Positions 1 through 6,016 of a stretch of DNA of 11,132 nt are shown here, in pieces. Below the pieces are notes generated by a model. It saw only the letters and a list, made by a program, of their open reading frames with translations, was not told the DNA's origin and made no database searches. Within the stretch, counting starts at the first letter, position 1, and each line of letters begins with the position of its first letter. This stretch comes from Odoribacteraceae bacterium (lineage in GTDB: Bacteria; Bacteroidota; Bacteroidia; Bacteroidales; Marinifilaceae). The DNA is taken from NCBI GenBank assembly GCA_031279175.1, contig JAITJA010000064.1, positions 1 to 11,132 on the forward strand, written 5' to 3'. The position numbers and the translations under genes are program-made.

Positions 1-1371
1 GCTCGCCGAGCTCCAGAACTCGAAACCCCGGTAACGCCCGTCCACGTCAGCGGCCATTCCCCGTCCCACGTCCACCGTCGTCGGGCGACCGAATAGCAAC
101 TCGCCCGAACCCGCGTCACGCAGCTCAACGCCGGCGGGAGATGGCCTCGTCTCGTGCACGTCGAAAAACTCTAGACCGGGACGATCCGGGTCCAGGTCAG
201 AAAGATGATGGGCGTCGCCGTGCCCGAGACCCGTGGAATACAACAAACTCCCGTCATCGTCGATACAAGCCCCACCGTACACGATCTCGTCGCGCCCGTC
301 ACCGTCAACGTCCCCCGCGGCAATACCATGATTCCCCTGCCCGTGGGCCGTCCCCTTTATTGTCCCCCCCGTCCCCGAGTCATGCACCCATCGCCGCTCG
401 AGATTCTTCCCGTCGAAATCATAGGCTACCAGTACCGCCCGCGTGTAATACCCCCGGCAGGCCACCAGTGACGGTCGTTTCCCGTCCAGGTAAGCCACGC
501 AAGCCAGGAAGCGATCCACCCGGTTCCCCCGGTTATCGCCCCACGTTGCCTGCATCTCCTCCCTGGCCCCTCGCGGCGGGTAATACGGCACGGTCGTCAC
601 CTCGCCCCCCGTCAACCCGTCGAACACCGTCAGGTACTCGGGGCCATCGAGCACGAACCCCGCCTCGTCACGGTACACGGCCAGCGGGTCATCGCCCTCG
701 AGCGCGATCCATTTCCCTTGCCCGTCCCTCGTCCCTGGCGCCGTCTTGCACGCCACTTCCGCGCGCCCGTCCCCGTCCAGGTCATAGACCATGAACTGCG
801 TGTAATGCGCGCCGGCACGAATATTCTCGCCCAGGTCGATGCGCCACAACCGCTTCCCGTCCAGCCGGTACGCGTCGAGCAGCACCGGGTCCGTCCTTCC
901 TGCTTGCGAGTTATCCCGCGACCGCGCCTCCCATTTCACGACAATCTCGTACGCGCCGTCCCCGTCGAGGTCGCCAACGCTACAATCATTCGGGAGATAA
1001 CCGGGGGCGCTCGCCGGCCGATCCAGCTGCACTACCAGGTAGGGGCTCTCCCACGGCTTGACGCCCCGCGACGCCTTCCCTTCCTTCTTCCCTGCGACGT
1101 TTTTCACGGTATAAACGCTTGTCAGCGTCCCCTTTTCATCTACTGCACAAGTTGCCCCGTCGAGAGGTATCTTGTTGACGCGCTTCCCGTCGCGATATAG
1201 GTTGAACGCGCCCCCCGCGTTCTCGTCCCCCAGCAACCGCCAGCTAACAAACACGCCGCTGTCTATCTTGACGGCGACCACTCCCCTGTCAAGGCGTTCC
1301 GCCGGGAGCACTTGCGCGATCCCGCTTGCCGCTAACAACATTCCAGTAACGATCAAGTAAATCTTCTTCAT
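1..1371 (-). CDS. Rhamnogalacturonan lyase, polysaccharide lyase family 11 (3' end outside window)
   Basis: The visible 457 residues begin MKKIYLIVTGMLLAASGIAQ, a Sec signal peptide, so the enzyme is exported. Next come LDRGVVAV and VFVSWRLLGDE (about 27-50) and FNLYRDG (56-62), the fibronectin-like N-terminus typical of PL11. The beta-propeller follows, with calcium-loop motifs DLDGDG (134-139, 197-202) and DVDGDG (354-359), WGDNRGNRVDRFLACVAYLDG (277-297), GQGNHGIAAGDV (344-355) and TGLGHGDAHHLSDLDPDRPG (380-399). These are PL11 signatures. The family cleaves the rhamnose-galacturonate backbone of rhamnogalacturonan I by beta-elimination, either endo (YesW type) or exo (YesX type); the visible part does not separate these. 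Full-length members are about 600 residues, so roughly 150 should lie beyond position 1. The frame is open to the edge without frameshift. ATG at 1371 is chosen because the signal peptide starts there and a promoter lies just upstream. Confidence 0.93.
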   Translation of the reverse strand, partial: MKKIYLIVTGMLLAASGIAQVLPAERLDRGVVAVKIDSGVFVSWRLLGDENAGGAFNLYRDGKRVNKIPLDGATCAVDEKGTLTSVYTVKNVAGKKEGKASRGVKPWESPYLVVQLDRPASAPGYLPNDCSVGDLDGDGAYEIVVKWEARSRDNSQAGRTDPVLLDAYRLDGKRLWRIDLGENIRAGAHYTQFMVYDLDGDGRAEVACKTAPGTRDGQGKWIALEGDDPLAVYRDEAGFVLDGPEYLTVFDGLTGGEVTTVPYYPPRGAREEMQATWGDNRGNRVDRFLACVAYLDGKRPSLVACRGYYTRAVLVAYDFDGKNLERRWVHDSGTGGTIKGTAHGQGNHGIAAGDVDGDGRDEIVYGGACIDDDGSLLYSTGLGHGDAHHLSDLDPDRPGLEFFDVHETRPSPAGVELRDAGSGELLFGRPTTVDVGRGMAADVDGRYRGFEFWSSAS

Positions 1372-1393
1372 ATCTAGTAACATTAAAACGCGT

Positions 1394-1425
1394 CAAGGAT
1401 ACAAATTCTTTCACGTCCGCGCAAC
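1394..1425 (-). promoter_or_regulatory. Promoter of the PL11 lyase gene
   Basis: On the minus strand GTTG (1422-1425), a 20-nt spacer and TATCCTTG (1394-1401) match the Bacteroidetes -33/-7 pattern (TTTG, 19-21 nt, TAnnTTTG) with one mismatch in each box. The -7 box lies 22 nt upstream of the ATG at 1371. Assignment is by pattern and position only. Confidence 0.6.
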
Positions 1426-1453
1426 ACCACGGGTAACGAGCCTGGGGGCTTTC

Positions 1454-1469
1454 ACTTGCCCGGGCAAGT
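1454..1469. repeat. 16-bp perfect palindrome with adjacent 9-C tract
   Basis: ACTTGCCCGGGCAAGT is a perfect inverted repeat centred between 1461 and 1462, followed directly by nine Cs (1470-1478). It lies about 29 bp upstream of the predicted -33 box of the lyase gene and more than 70 nt beyond the terminator of the neighbouring gene, a position that would suit an operator. A related half-site, GCTTGCC, occurs around 1493-1499. It could equally be a chance GC-rich hairpin. Confidence 0.35.
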
Positions 1470-1540
1470 CCCCCCCCCGTGCTCGCGGGGATGCTTGCCA
1501 CTGCCGCGAGAAAGGCCCCCGCAGACGGCGGGCAGGCATG

Positions 1541-1569
1541 AAAAAGGGGGAGCTTTCGGTGCTCCCCCC
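1541..1569 (-). terminator. Rho-independent terminator after the flavin-reductase-like lipoprotein gene
   Basis: Read on the minus strand, an 8-bp stem (1561-1568 with 1546-1553, GGGGGAGC/GCTCCCCC) with a 7-nt loop runs into TTTTT (1545-1541). It lies about 50 nt past the stop codon at 1618, closing the acetyltransferase-lipoprotein unit and insulating it from the lyase gene. Confidence 0.85.
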
Positions 1570-1617
1570 TGTTCTCCCGCGTCGCGAGAGCGGTAAAAAG
1601 GTAAACCGGCCCGCCGG

Positions 1618-2262
1618 TTATCTCCGTACCCACGCGCCGGTGATCTTCCCGAACACGAGTTTGTGATACTCTTTTACCTCGGTGAACGCGTCTTCGACGA
1701 ACTTCCGGCCCTCTTCGGCGAGATAATCATCCGGGGAGACGGTCGTGATCCCCGTCAGCTCGCACTCGATGACGAGCCGCGCTTCCGCGTACGCTATACT
1801 GCCCCCGGGAGTCTCCACGGCCCTCAGCGCGTGCCGTTTCATCTTGTCGCCGTCCCGGCCGGACGAAGAGCCGAAGAGCATTACCTGGTCGCGGTAGGTC
1901 TCGTCGAAGTAGACCATCGTGTACTTCTTTTCGCGCCGGATGAACTCCAGCGTGTAGCGGTTGGCCCGCAGGAAACACCACGTCGACGGGACGTTAAAGA
2001 GGATGCCCCAGCCGCCGTAGCTGGCCGTCATGGAGTTGTAATCCTGCATCGTGCCGGCGGTGATTACCGTGAAATCCTCGCCAACGAACCGGAACACGTT
2101 CCCGGTGATGTCGCGCGGGGCGACGGGCGTGAAGATCTCTTCGAACGGTCGCGTATCCACTACCTGTACCTCTTTTTTCTCGTCGGCGACCTTCTCGTTC
2201 CTGGGGGCGGGGGTGTTACAGCCCGCGACTATTCCCAGCAATAAAATTAAACTGTTTCTCAT
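1618..2262 (-). CDS. Lipoprotein with flavin-reductase-like FMN-binding domain
   Basis: The 214-residue product begins MRNSLILLLGIVAGC, a type II signal peptide with lipobox VAGC, so Cys15 should be lipidated. A charged linker (residues 16-38) leads into a domain resembling the flavin reductase split-barrel family: DITGNVFRFVGEDFTVITAG (51-70), NSMTASYGGWGILFN (76-90, the usual FMN-contact segment), NRYTLEFI (101-108), GSSSGRDGDKM (131-141) and the C-terminal EYHKLVFGKITGAWVR (198-213). Cytoplasmic relatives bind FMN and transfer electrons from NAD(P)H; how an envelope version would be reduced is unclear, so the reaction is not assigned. Its ATG follows the acetyltransferase stop by 18 nt and a strong terminator follows it, so it is probably the last gene of a two-gene transcript. 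Domain assignment rests on remembered motifs, not a search. Confidence 0.8.
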   Translation of the reverse strand: MRNSLILLLGIVAGCNTPAPRNEKVADEKKEVQVVDTRPFEEIFTPVAPRDITGNVFRFVGEDFTVITAGTMQDYNSMTASYGGWGILFNVPSTWCFLRANRYTLEFIRREKKYTMVYFDETYRDQVMLFGSSSGRDGDKMKRHALRAVETPGGSIAYAEARLVIECELTGITTVSPDDYLAEEGRKFVEDAFTEVKEYHKLVFGKITGAWVRR

Positions 2263-2280
2263 GGTTTACTCTATTTTATG

Positions 2281-2853
2281 TTAAACATTCTCGTTGTAGA
2301 CCTCTCGCTTGACGCGTTCTAGGAATGCTGGCAGGTGCGCGGGACGCTCGTTACCCATGATCCATAACGGGCAACCGGGCCCGCGACCGTCGTAGGGCGG
2401 TTGCGTGTACGCCTTGTCCAGCACGCGGTAACCGTTTCGCTCGTACCACGCTACACGGCGCGCGCGCGTCTCGTCCGACGGCGGCTCGATCTCCAGCAGT
2501 CGCGTGCCGGGTAGTTGCCGGGCGACCGTTTCCAGTACCCGCGTGCCAATCGATCGACCGCGGCACGAGGCGCGTACTGCCACGTGTTCCAGGTAGTAGA
2601 ACTCCCGGAAATCCCAGTAGACGAGCAGGCCGACAGGGTCTGCAAGATCGCCCCCGTTCCCCGTCTCGTCCCCCGTCCCCTCGAGCACGGCGAGGAAGTG
2701 CATCCGTTCCCGCGCGAGGATGACGCGCGCCAGTTGTCCCGCGTCCCGCCGTTCGGCAGGCGGGAAGGCCTCCTCGTACAACGGCACGAGCCTTTCCAGT
2801 AGGGCGTCCCCCGGCTCGCGAATCCTGTGCAACGTGATTATTTCTTTTTCCAT
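2281..2853 (-). CDS. GNAT-family N-acetyltransferase
   Basis: The 190-residue product starts MEKEIITLHRI. The GNAT fold is visible: PLYEEAFPPAERR (24-36) as helix 1-2, FLAVLEG (53-59) and DPVGLLVYW (72-80) as beta strands, FYYLEHVAVRASCRGRSIGTRVLE (85-108) covering beta 4 and the acetyl-CoA pyrophosphate loop, and RRVAWYERNGYRVLD (132-146) as the usual C-terminal motif. In the loop the first glycine of the common R-G-x-G-I-G pattern is Ser101. The acceptor cannot be predicted. ATG at 2853 is preferred to the upstream in-frame start at 2961, because the 36-residue extension is low-complexity and would span the predicted promoter. It lies 18 nt upstream of the lipoprotein gene, probably in one transcript; a functional link between the two is not evident. 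Confidence 0.85.
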   Translation of the reverse strand: MEKEIITLHRIREPGDALLERLVPLYEEAFPPAERRDAGQLARVILARERMHFLAVLEGTGDETGNGGDLADPVGLLVYWDFREFYYLEHVAVRASCRGRSIGTRVLETVARQLPGTRLLEIEPPSDETRARRVAWYERNGYRVLDKAYTQPPYDGRGPGCPLWIMGNERPAHLPAFLERVKREVYNENV

Positions 2854-2871
2854 ACCCTGGGTTAACGGCGA

Positions 2872-2904
2872 TAAAGGTAAGAAGAATTTACCGCTCGCGC
2901 CAAT
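2872..2904 (-). promoter_or_regulatory. Promoter of the acetyltransferase-lipoprotein unit
   Basis: On the minus strand ATTG (2901-2904), 21 nt and TACCTTTA (2872-2879) approximate the -33/-7 consensus. The -7 box is 18 nt upstream of the ATG at 2853, giving a leader of about ten nucleotides, and it argues against the longer reading frame starting at 2961. Confidence 0.5.
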
Positions 2905-3025
2905 CGATGTCCCCGCGGACGCGTCCCGGGCGGTCGACACGGGAGGAAAACGCGGGCCCAATCACCTCTTTATCACGCCGCGCCATCGCCCGCCCGCGTT
3001 TATTTTCAAGAAAGACGCGGAATCG

Positions 3026-3057
3026 CTTGCAGGGAATCTCCCGAAGACTTACCTTTG
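3026..3057 (+). promoter_or_regulatory. Promoter of tRNA-fMet
   Basis: CTTG (3026-3029), a 20-nt spacer and TACCTTTG (3050-3057, a perfect TAnnTTTG) lie 27 nt upstream of the mature tRNA 5' end. This is one of the best Bacteroidetes-type promoters in the window, as expected for a stable RNA. Confidence 0.8.
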
Positions 3058-3084
3058 TCACCGTTAAGTAAACATTGACATCAC

Positions 3085-3157
<73 letters not shown>

Positions 3158-3167
3158 CGCGTCGCGA

Positions 3168-3191
3168 AGAGGCTATCCCGGGATAGCCTCT
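3168..3191. repeat. 24-bp perfect palindrome downstream of tRNA-fMet
   Basis: The stretch is a perfect inverted repeat with the core GGCTATCCCGGGATAGCC (3171-3188) and complementary AGA/TCT flanks. It begins 10 nt after the tRNA. Transcribed, it would form a strong hairpin, but no T tract follows, so it is probably a processing or stability element, or the first half of a double terminator. Confidence 0.7.
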
Positions 3192-3203
3192 CTTCGTTCC
3201 AGG

Positions 3204-3227
3204 GGCTACCAGCAGGTAGCCTTTTTT
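3204..3227 (+). terminator. Rho-independent terminator of the tRNA-fMet transcript
   Basis: Stem GGCTACC (3204-3210) and GGTAGCC (3215-3221), loop AGCA, then six Ts (3222-3227). Its arms closely resemble those of the palindrome just upstream (GGCTATCC). Confidence 0.9.
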
Positions 3228-3658
3228 CATTTTTACCGGCTGCCCGCGACGAAAAACAATCACCTTCACGCCCGTGAAAGCGCTATCCATCATATTGTCC
3301 GTTTATATCTTGCCGCTCATTCCCTACCCGGGGATGCGCGACGACGACGATGACTGCGGTTCGGTTGTCGTCCCTTGCCGTCCCTTGCCGTCCCTTGTTG
3401 CACCTGTCGCACCTGTGCGATAGAACAATCCCGTCAGCGTGCCGCGGCAAGTCGCGGGGAGGAGGACGGACGCGAAACCGGGTACGCGCCTGCCGCTCGA
3501 TCACGTCGCGCCATTTATCGAACCGCCTGGGAAGCCCCCGGAAATCTCCTGACACGCCGCGCCCGCGTTCAAGCCTCTATACGCGCCGCTCGACGGCTTC
3601 GTCGCGAACGCCGGGATAAAGATCAGGCTGGGCAACAGGTGAACCCCGCGCGACCGGT
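3228..3658. other. Gap of about 430 bp without a credible gene
   Basis: Short open frames exist on both strands but none has a recognisable domain, a plausible start context or coding-like composition; their products are mostly Arg/Ser/Pro-rich. Visible structure includes a short inverted repeat TTCAC/GTGAA around 3266-3280, which on the minus strand is followed after several bases by GTTTTTC and could be a weak terminator for the thiL operon, and a decamer tandem repeat at 3368-3397. Confidence 0.5.
3368..3397 (+). repeat. Three tandem decamers
   Basis: TCGTCCCTTG is followed by two copies of CCGTCCCTTG, three 10-bp units with one difference. A looser repeat (GCACCTGT then CGCACCTGT) follows at about 3400-3416. 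Too short for CRISPR; looks like slippage-derived non-coding sequence. Confidence 0.6.
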
Positions 3659-4264
3659 TTACAGGGAATACTTGACCTTGAGGTAGCCGTGCAACAGCTC
3701 GCGCGTCAGGTCGACATTGCCGGGATCGCGCGGGGGAGAGGGGGGAGGGATCGTGTTGATGATATCATTCAGCTCGTTGTCCGCGTCAAAGCGTTCGGGG
3801 AAATCGCGCTGTATGTCGCGGGCGTCAGCCAGGGTCGCGCGGGCGATCGCGTCGAGAGCTCTTGCCCGCGCGCGTAGCCGCTCGTTGTCCTTGTGCTCGC
3901 GCGGGAACGTTTCTATCCACGCGTCCACCAGGTAGTCGGGGAAGCGGTAGAGGAGGAAGACCCTTTGTCGCGTGATCTCGTAGCGCGCGTCGGGATAGCG
4001 CGCGAGGGATTCGGCGAGGGCGGCGAACGCGAGTTCTGCCGTGCCGGTGCTCTCGTCATCCTCCTGGTCAAGCTCCGCGTGTAGCGCCATGCAAAGGTAC
4101 ATGGCATACTCCGCGAGGCGATCTGTCGCTCGCGCGGCGGGATAGGCTGGTAGTCGCGCGAGGAGTAGCTCCCGCAACGCGCGGCGGGTCTCGCGATGGT
4201 CGTTCCCGCGGAGTAGTGCTCGCGACCTGTCGAGCAGGGCGATGATCTCTGGCGGGCTAATCAT
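3659..4264 (-). CDS. Hypothetical protein, translationally coupled to thiL
   Basis: I do not recognise this 201-residue protein. It has no signal peptide and no membrane segment, and is rich in Arg, Ala, Leu, Asp and Glu with long predicted helices (for example 5-45, 50-95 and 125-150), which might be a TPR-like or other all-helical fold. It ends with a proline-rich linker (NTIPPPSPPRDPGN, about 168-181) and a short basic helix. The ATG at 4264 overlaps the thiL stop (4257-4259) by 8 nt, suggesting translational coupling and co-transcription. GC-rich third positions resemble the neighbours, which supports a real gene. The large number of spurious open frames in GC-rich DNA is the main reason for doubt; the overlapping start is the main reason for belief. 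Confidence 0.65.
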   Translation of the reverse strand: MISPPEIIALLDRSRALLRGNDHRETRRALRELLLARLPAYPAARATDRLAEYAMYLCMALHAELDQEDDESTGTAELAFAALAESLARYPDARYEITRQRVFLLYRFPDYLVDAWIETFPREHKDNERLRARARALDAIARATLADARDIQRDFPERFDADNELNDIINTIPPPSPPRDPGNVDLTRELLHGYLKVKYSL

Positions 4265-5303
4265 CGCTCTTGAAGTTAGTCCACCCGAGTGCCTTGATCT
4301 CGACGAGCGACCCGTCTCTCGCGACGATGTTGCAACCGTCTCCCGGCGGCGTGATGTACCCGATCATCGTTATCCCGGGCAAGGCGGCGATTGCCTCGCG
4401 GGCGGCGAGGGGGATGGTAAATAGCAACTCGTAGTCCTCGCCACCGGAGAGCGCGGCGGTGAGGGGATCGATATTGATCTCCTCGAGGAAGCGAGCGGCG
4501 CGGGGGTCTACGGGGATCTTCTCCGCGTAGACGCGGCATCCCACGCGAGATCCGTTGCACACGTGCAGTAGTTCGGACGAGAGCCCGTCGGAGATGTCGA
4601 TCATGGCCGTTGGCAGGATGGATGCCTGGCGCAGTTGCCGCGTGACGTCCCCGCGCGCCTCGGGTTTCAGTTGCCGCTCGAGGATATAATCGTGCCCCTC
4701 GAAAGCCGGTCGCGCGAGGGTTTGGCCGTCGAGCACGCGTTTTTCTCGTTCCAGCAGCTGGAGTCCCGCGTATGCCGCGCCGAGGTCTCCGCTCACGCAT
4801 ATGATGTCGTTCGCGCGGGCGGTGTCGCGGTAGACGATTTCCTCTCCCGCCACCTCGCCGATGATCGTGATGCTGATGCAAGCGCCGGAACGGGTGGTGG
4901 TAGTGTCCCCGCCGACGAGGTCGATGTCGTACCGTTCGCACGCGAGATGCACGCCGTCGTATAACTCGTCGAGGGCCTCGACGGTGAACCGGCTGGAGAC
5001 GGCGATCGAGAGGGTTATCTGTCGCGGGACGCCGTTCATGGCGTGTATGTCGCTGGCGTTAACGGCAACGGCCTTGTATCCGAGATGTTTCAACGGGACG
5101 TAGGCGAGATCGAAGTGTATGCCCTCGACGAGCATGTCGGTGCTGACGAGGATCTTTTTTCCGTTATTGTAGTCGAGCACGGCGGCGTCGTCGCCCACTC
5201 CCTTGCACGAGGAGGGGTTCGCGAGGCGGGCGCGACGGGTGAGGCGGCGTATTAATCCGAACTCCCCGAGGGAGGAGAGGGGGGTGAGAGAGGTATTATT
5301 CAC
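4257..5303 (-). CDS. thiL: Thiamine-monophosphate kinase ThiL, GTG start
   Basis: ThiL phosphorylates thiamine monophosphate with ATP to give thiamine diphosphate, the last step of the pathway, in the cytoplasm. From the chosen start (348 residues, normal family length) the signatures are SLGEFGLIRRL (11-21), GVGDDAAVL (36-44, acidic metal/ATP-binding loop), STDMLVEGIHF (54-64), VGGDTTTTRSG (130-140), MIDISDGLSSEL (234-245) and SGGEDYELLFTI (287-298). There is no ATG near the conserved N-terminus. GTG at 5303 gives MNNTSLTPLSSLGEFG, which fits the family, and leaves 25 nt after the upstream stop; GTG at 5324 (seven more residues) is the alternative. The much longer reading frame up to 5609 is antisense-like coding overlapping the upstream gene and is rejected. 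No other thi genes are present. Confidence 0.93.
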   Translation of the reverse strand: MNNTSLTPLSSLGEFGLIRRLTRRARLANPSSCKGVGDDAAVLDYNNGKKILVSTDMLVEGIHFDLAYVPLKHLGYKAVAVNASDIHAMNGVPRQITLSIAVSSRFTVEALDELYDGVHLACERYDIDLVGGDTTTTRSGACISITIIGEVAGEEIVYRDTARANDIICVSGDLGAAYAGLQLLEREKRVLDGQTLARPAFEGHDYILERQLKPEARGDVTRQLRQASILPTAMIDISDGLSSELLHVCNGSRVGCRVYAEKIPVDPRAARFLEEINIDPLTAALSGGEDYELLFTIPLAAREAIAALPGITMIGYITPPGDGCNIVARDGSLVEIKALGWTNFKSDD

Positions 5304-5328
5304 GGGCGCGTTATTTAGTGACACGGGA

Positions 5329-5964
5329 TTAACGAATGAAGTGTGTAGAGATTTTCTCTTCTGTTTCGGGGCATGGCATGGTCTCCTTTCCGCGCGCGAC
5401 GGCGTGCATGAGCCAGGCCATGTTTCTACCGAGGACACGTAAGGTTTGTTGCCCCTCGAGGTCGCGTTCCACCTCGCCGGGCAGCCGCCCGTGTATGATA
5501 TTCCAGTAGTTGGAGGCGGGGATGAACATCTCGAGGAACTGCAAGTAATGGTGTAGCGAGTCGAGCGCGGCACTACCTCCCGCGCGGCGGACGGCAACGA
5601 GTGCCGCACCTACCTTGTAACGCGTGAGACCGCCACCGCGCGAGAGGACGTAGGCGGCCCGGTCGAGGAAGGCTTTCATGGTACCGTTTATGCCGGCGAA
5701 GTATACGGGAGACGCGATGATCAGCCCGTCGGCCTCGATGATCATTTCTATCCACCGGTTAACGTCGTCGCCGGGACGCGAGCAGCGGTTGTCGCGGTTC
5801 GCGGCGCATTGCCCGCAGGCGACGCAGCCGCTGATTGACTTGTTGCCGACATGCACGAGCTCGACGTCAATTCCTTTCGCGGTAAGCTCGGTAGAGACGG
5901 TGGCGATTGCCCGCGCGGTGTTGCCCTCTTTCCTGGGGCTTCCGTTAAACGCGATTACTTTCAT
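5329..5964 (-). CDS. NAD(P)H-dependent FMN reductase with Fe-S cysteine motif (iron-sulfur flavoprotein-like)
   Basis: A 211-residue flavodoxin-like protein. NGSPRKEGNTA (7-17) is the FMN phosphate loop, and SPVYFAGINGTMKAFLDR (85-102) is the second flavin-binding segment typical of the NADPH-dependent FMN reductase family. Between them, Cys47, Cys50, Cys53 and Cys61 give C-x2-C-x2-C-x7-C, matching the compact CX2CX2CX4-7C motif of iron-sulfur flavoproteins (the Methanosarcina Isf type), which hold a 4Fe-4S cluster and pass electrons to FMN. A cytoplasmic redox role is likely; the physiological partner is unknown. It has no signal peptide. It probably heads an operon with thiL (25 nt to the GTG start) and the following unknown gene. 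The antiporter stop lies 52 nt upstream with no terminator between, so read-through is also possible. Confidence 0.88.
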   Translation of the reverse strand: MKVIAFNGSPRKEGNTARAIATVSTELTAKGIDVELVHVGNKSISGCVACGQCAANRDNRCSRPGDDVNRWIEMIIEADGLIIASPVYFAGINGTMKAFLDRAAYVLSRGGGLTRYKVGAALVAVRRAGGSAALDSLHHYLQFLEMFIPASNYWNIIHGRLPGEVERDLEGQQTLRVLGRNMAWLMHAVARGKETMPCPETEEKISTHFIR

Positions 5965-5985
5965 GGTGATTCGTTTGAATAGACG

Positions 5986-5993
5986 CGAAGATA
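5986..5993 (-). promoter_or_regulatory. Probable -7 box for the flavoprotein-thiL unit
   Basis: TATCTTCG on the minus strand differs from TAnnTTTG at one base and lies 21 nt upstream of the ATG at 5964. No clear -33 box is seen. The surrounding 14 bp (5982-5995) are identical to the sequence around the -7 box of the SPOR gene (10299-10312). Confidence 0.45.
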
Positions 5994-6016
5994 ATGGTTT
6001 TTCACTGGCACGCGCG

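Noticed and set aside
141..794. Plus-strand open frame of 217 codons
   Set aside because: Antisense to the well-supported PL11 lyase; product is Arg/Pro/Ser-rich low-complexity sequence without domain.
1663..2244. Plus-strand open frame of 193 codons
   Set aside because: Exact antisense of the flavin-reductase-like lipoprotein, produced by GC-rich third positions.
2854..2961. 36-residue N-terminal extension of the acetyltransferase
   Set aside because: Low-complexity, lacks GNAT similarity, and covers the predicted promoter of the gene.
3368..3420. CRISPR-like repeats
   Set aside because: Units of about 10 bp without spacers; no cas genes nearby.
3283..3686. Several small open frames on both strands between the tRNA and the thiL operon
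   Set aside because: Arg-rich, mutually overlapping, no domain, no promoter or start context that favours one.
4276..4941. Minus-strand 221-codon frame within thiL
   Set aside because: Out-of-frame shadow of thiL; composition dominated by Arg and His, no motif.
5325..5609. Upstream extension of thiL to 5609
   Set aside because: Overlaps the flavoprotein coding sequence; the added residues are not ThiL-like and family length fits the GTG start.
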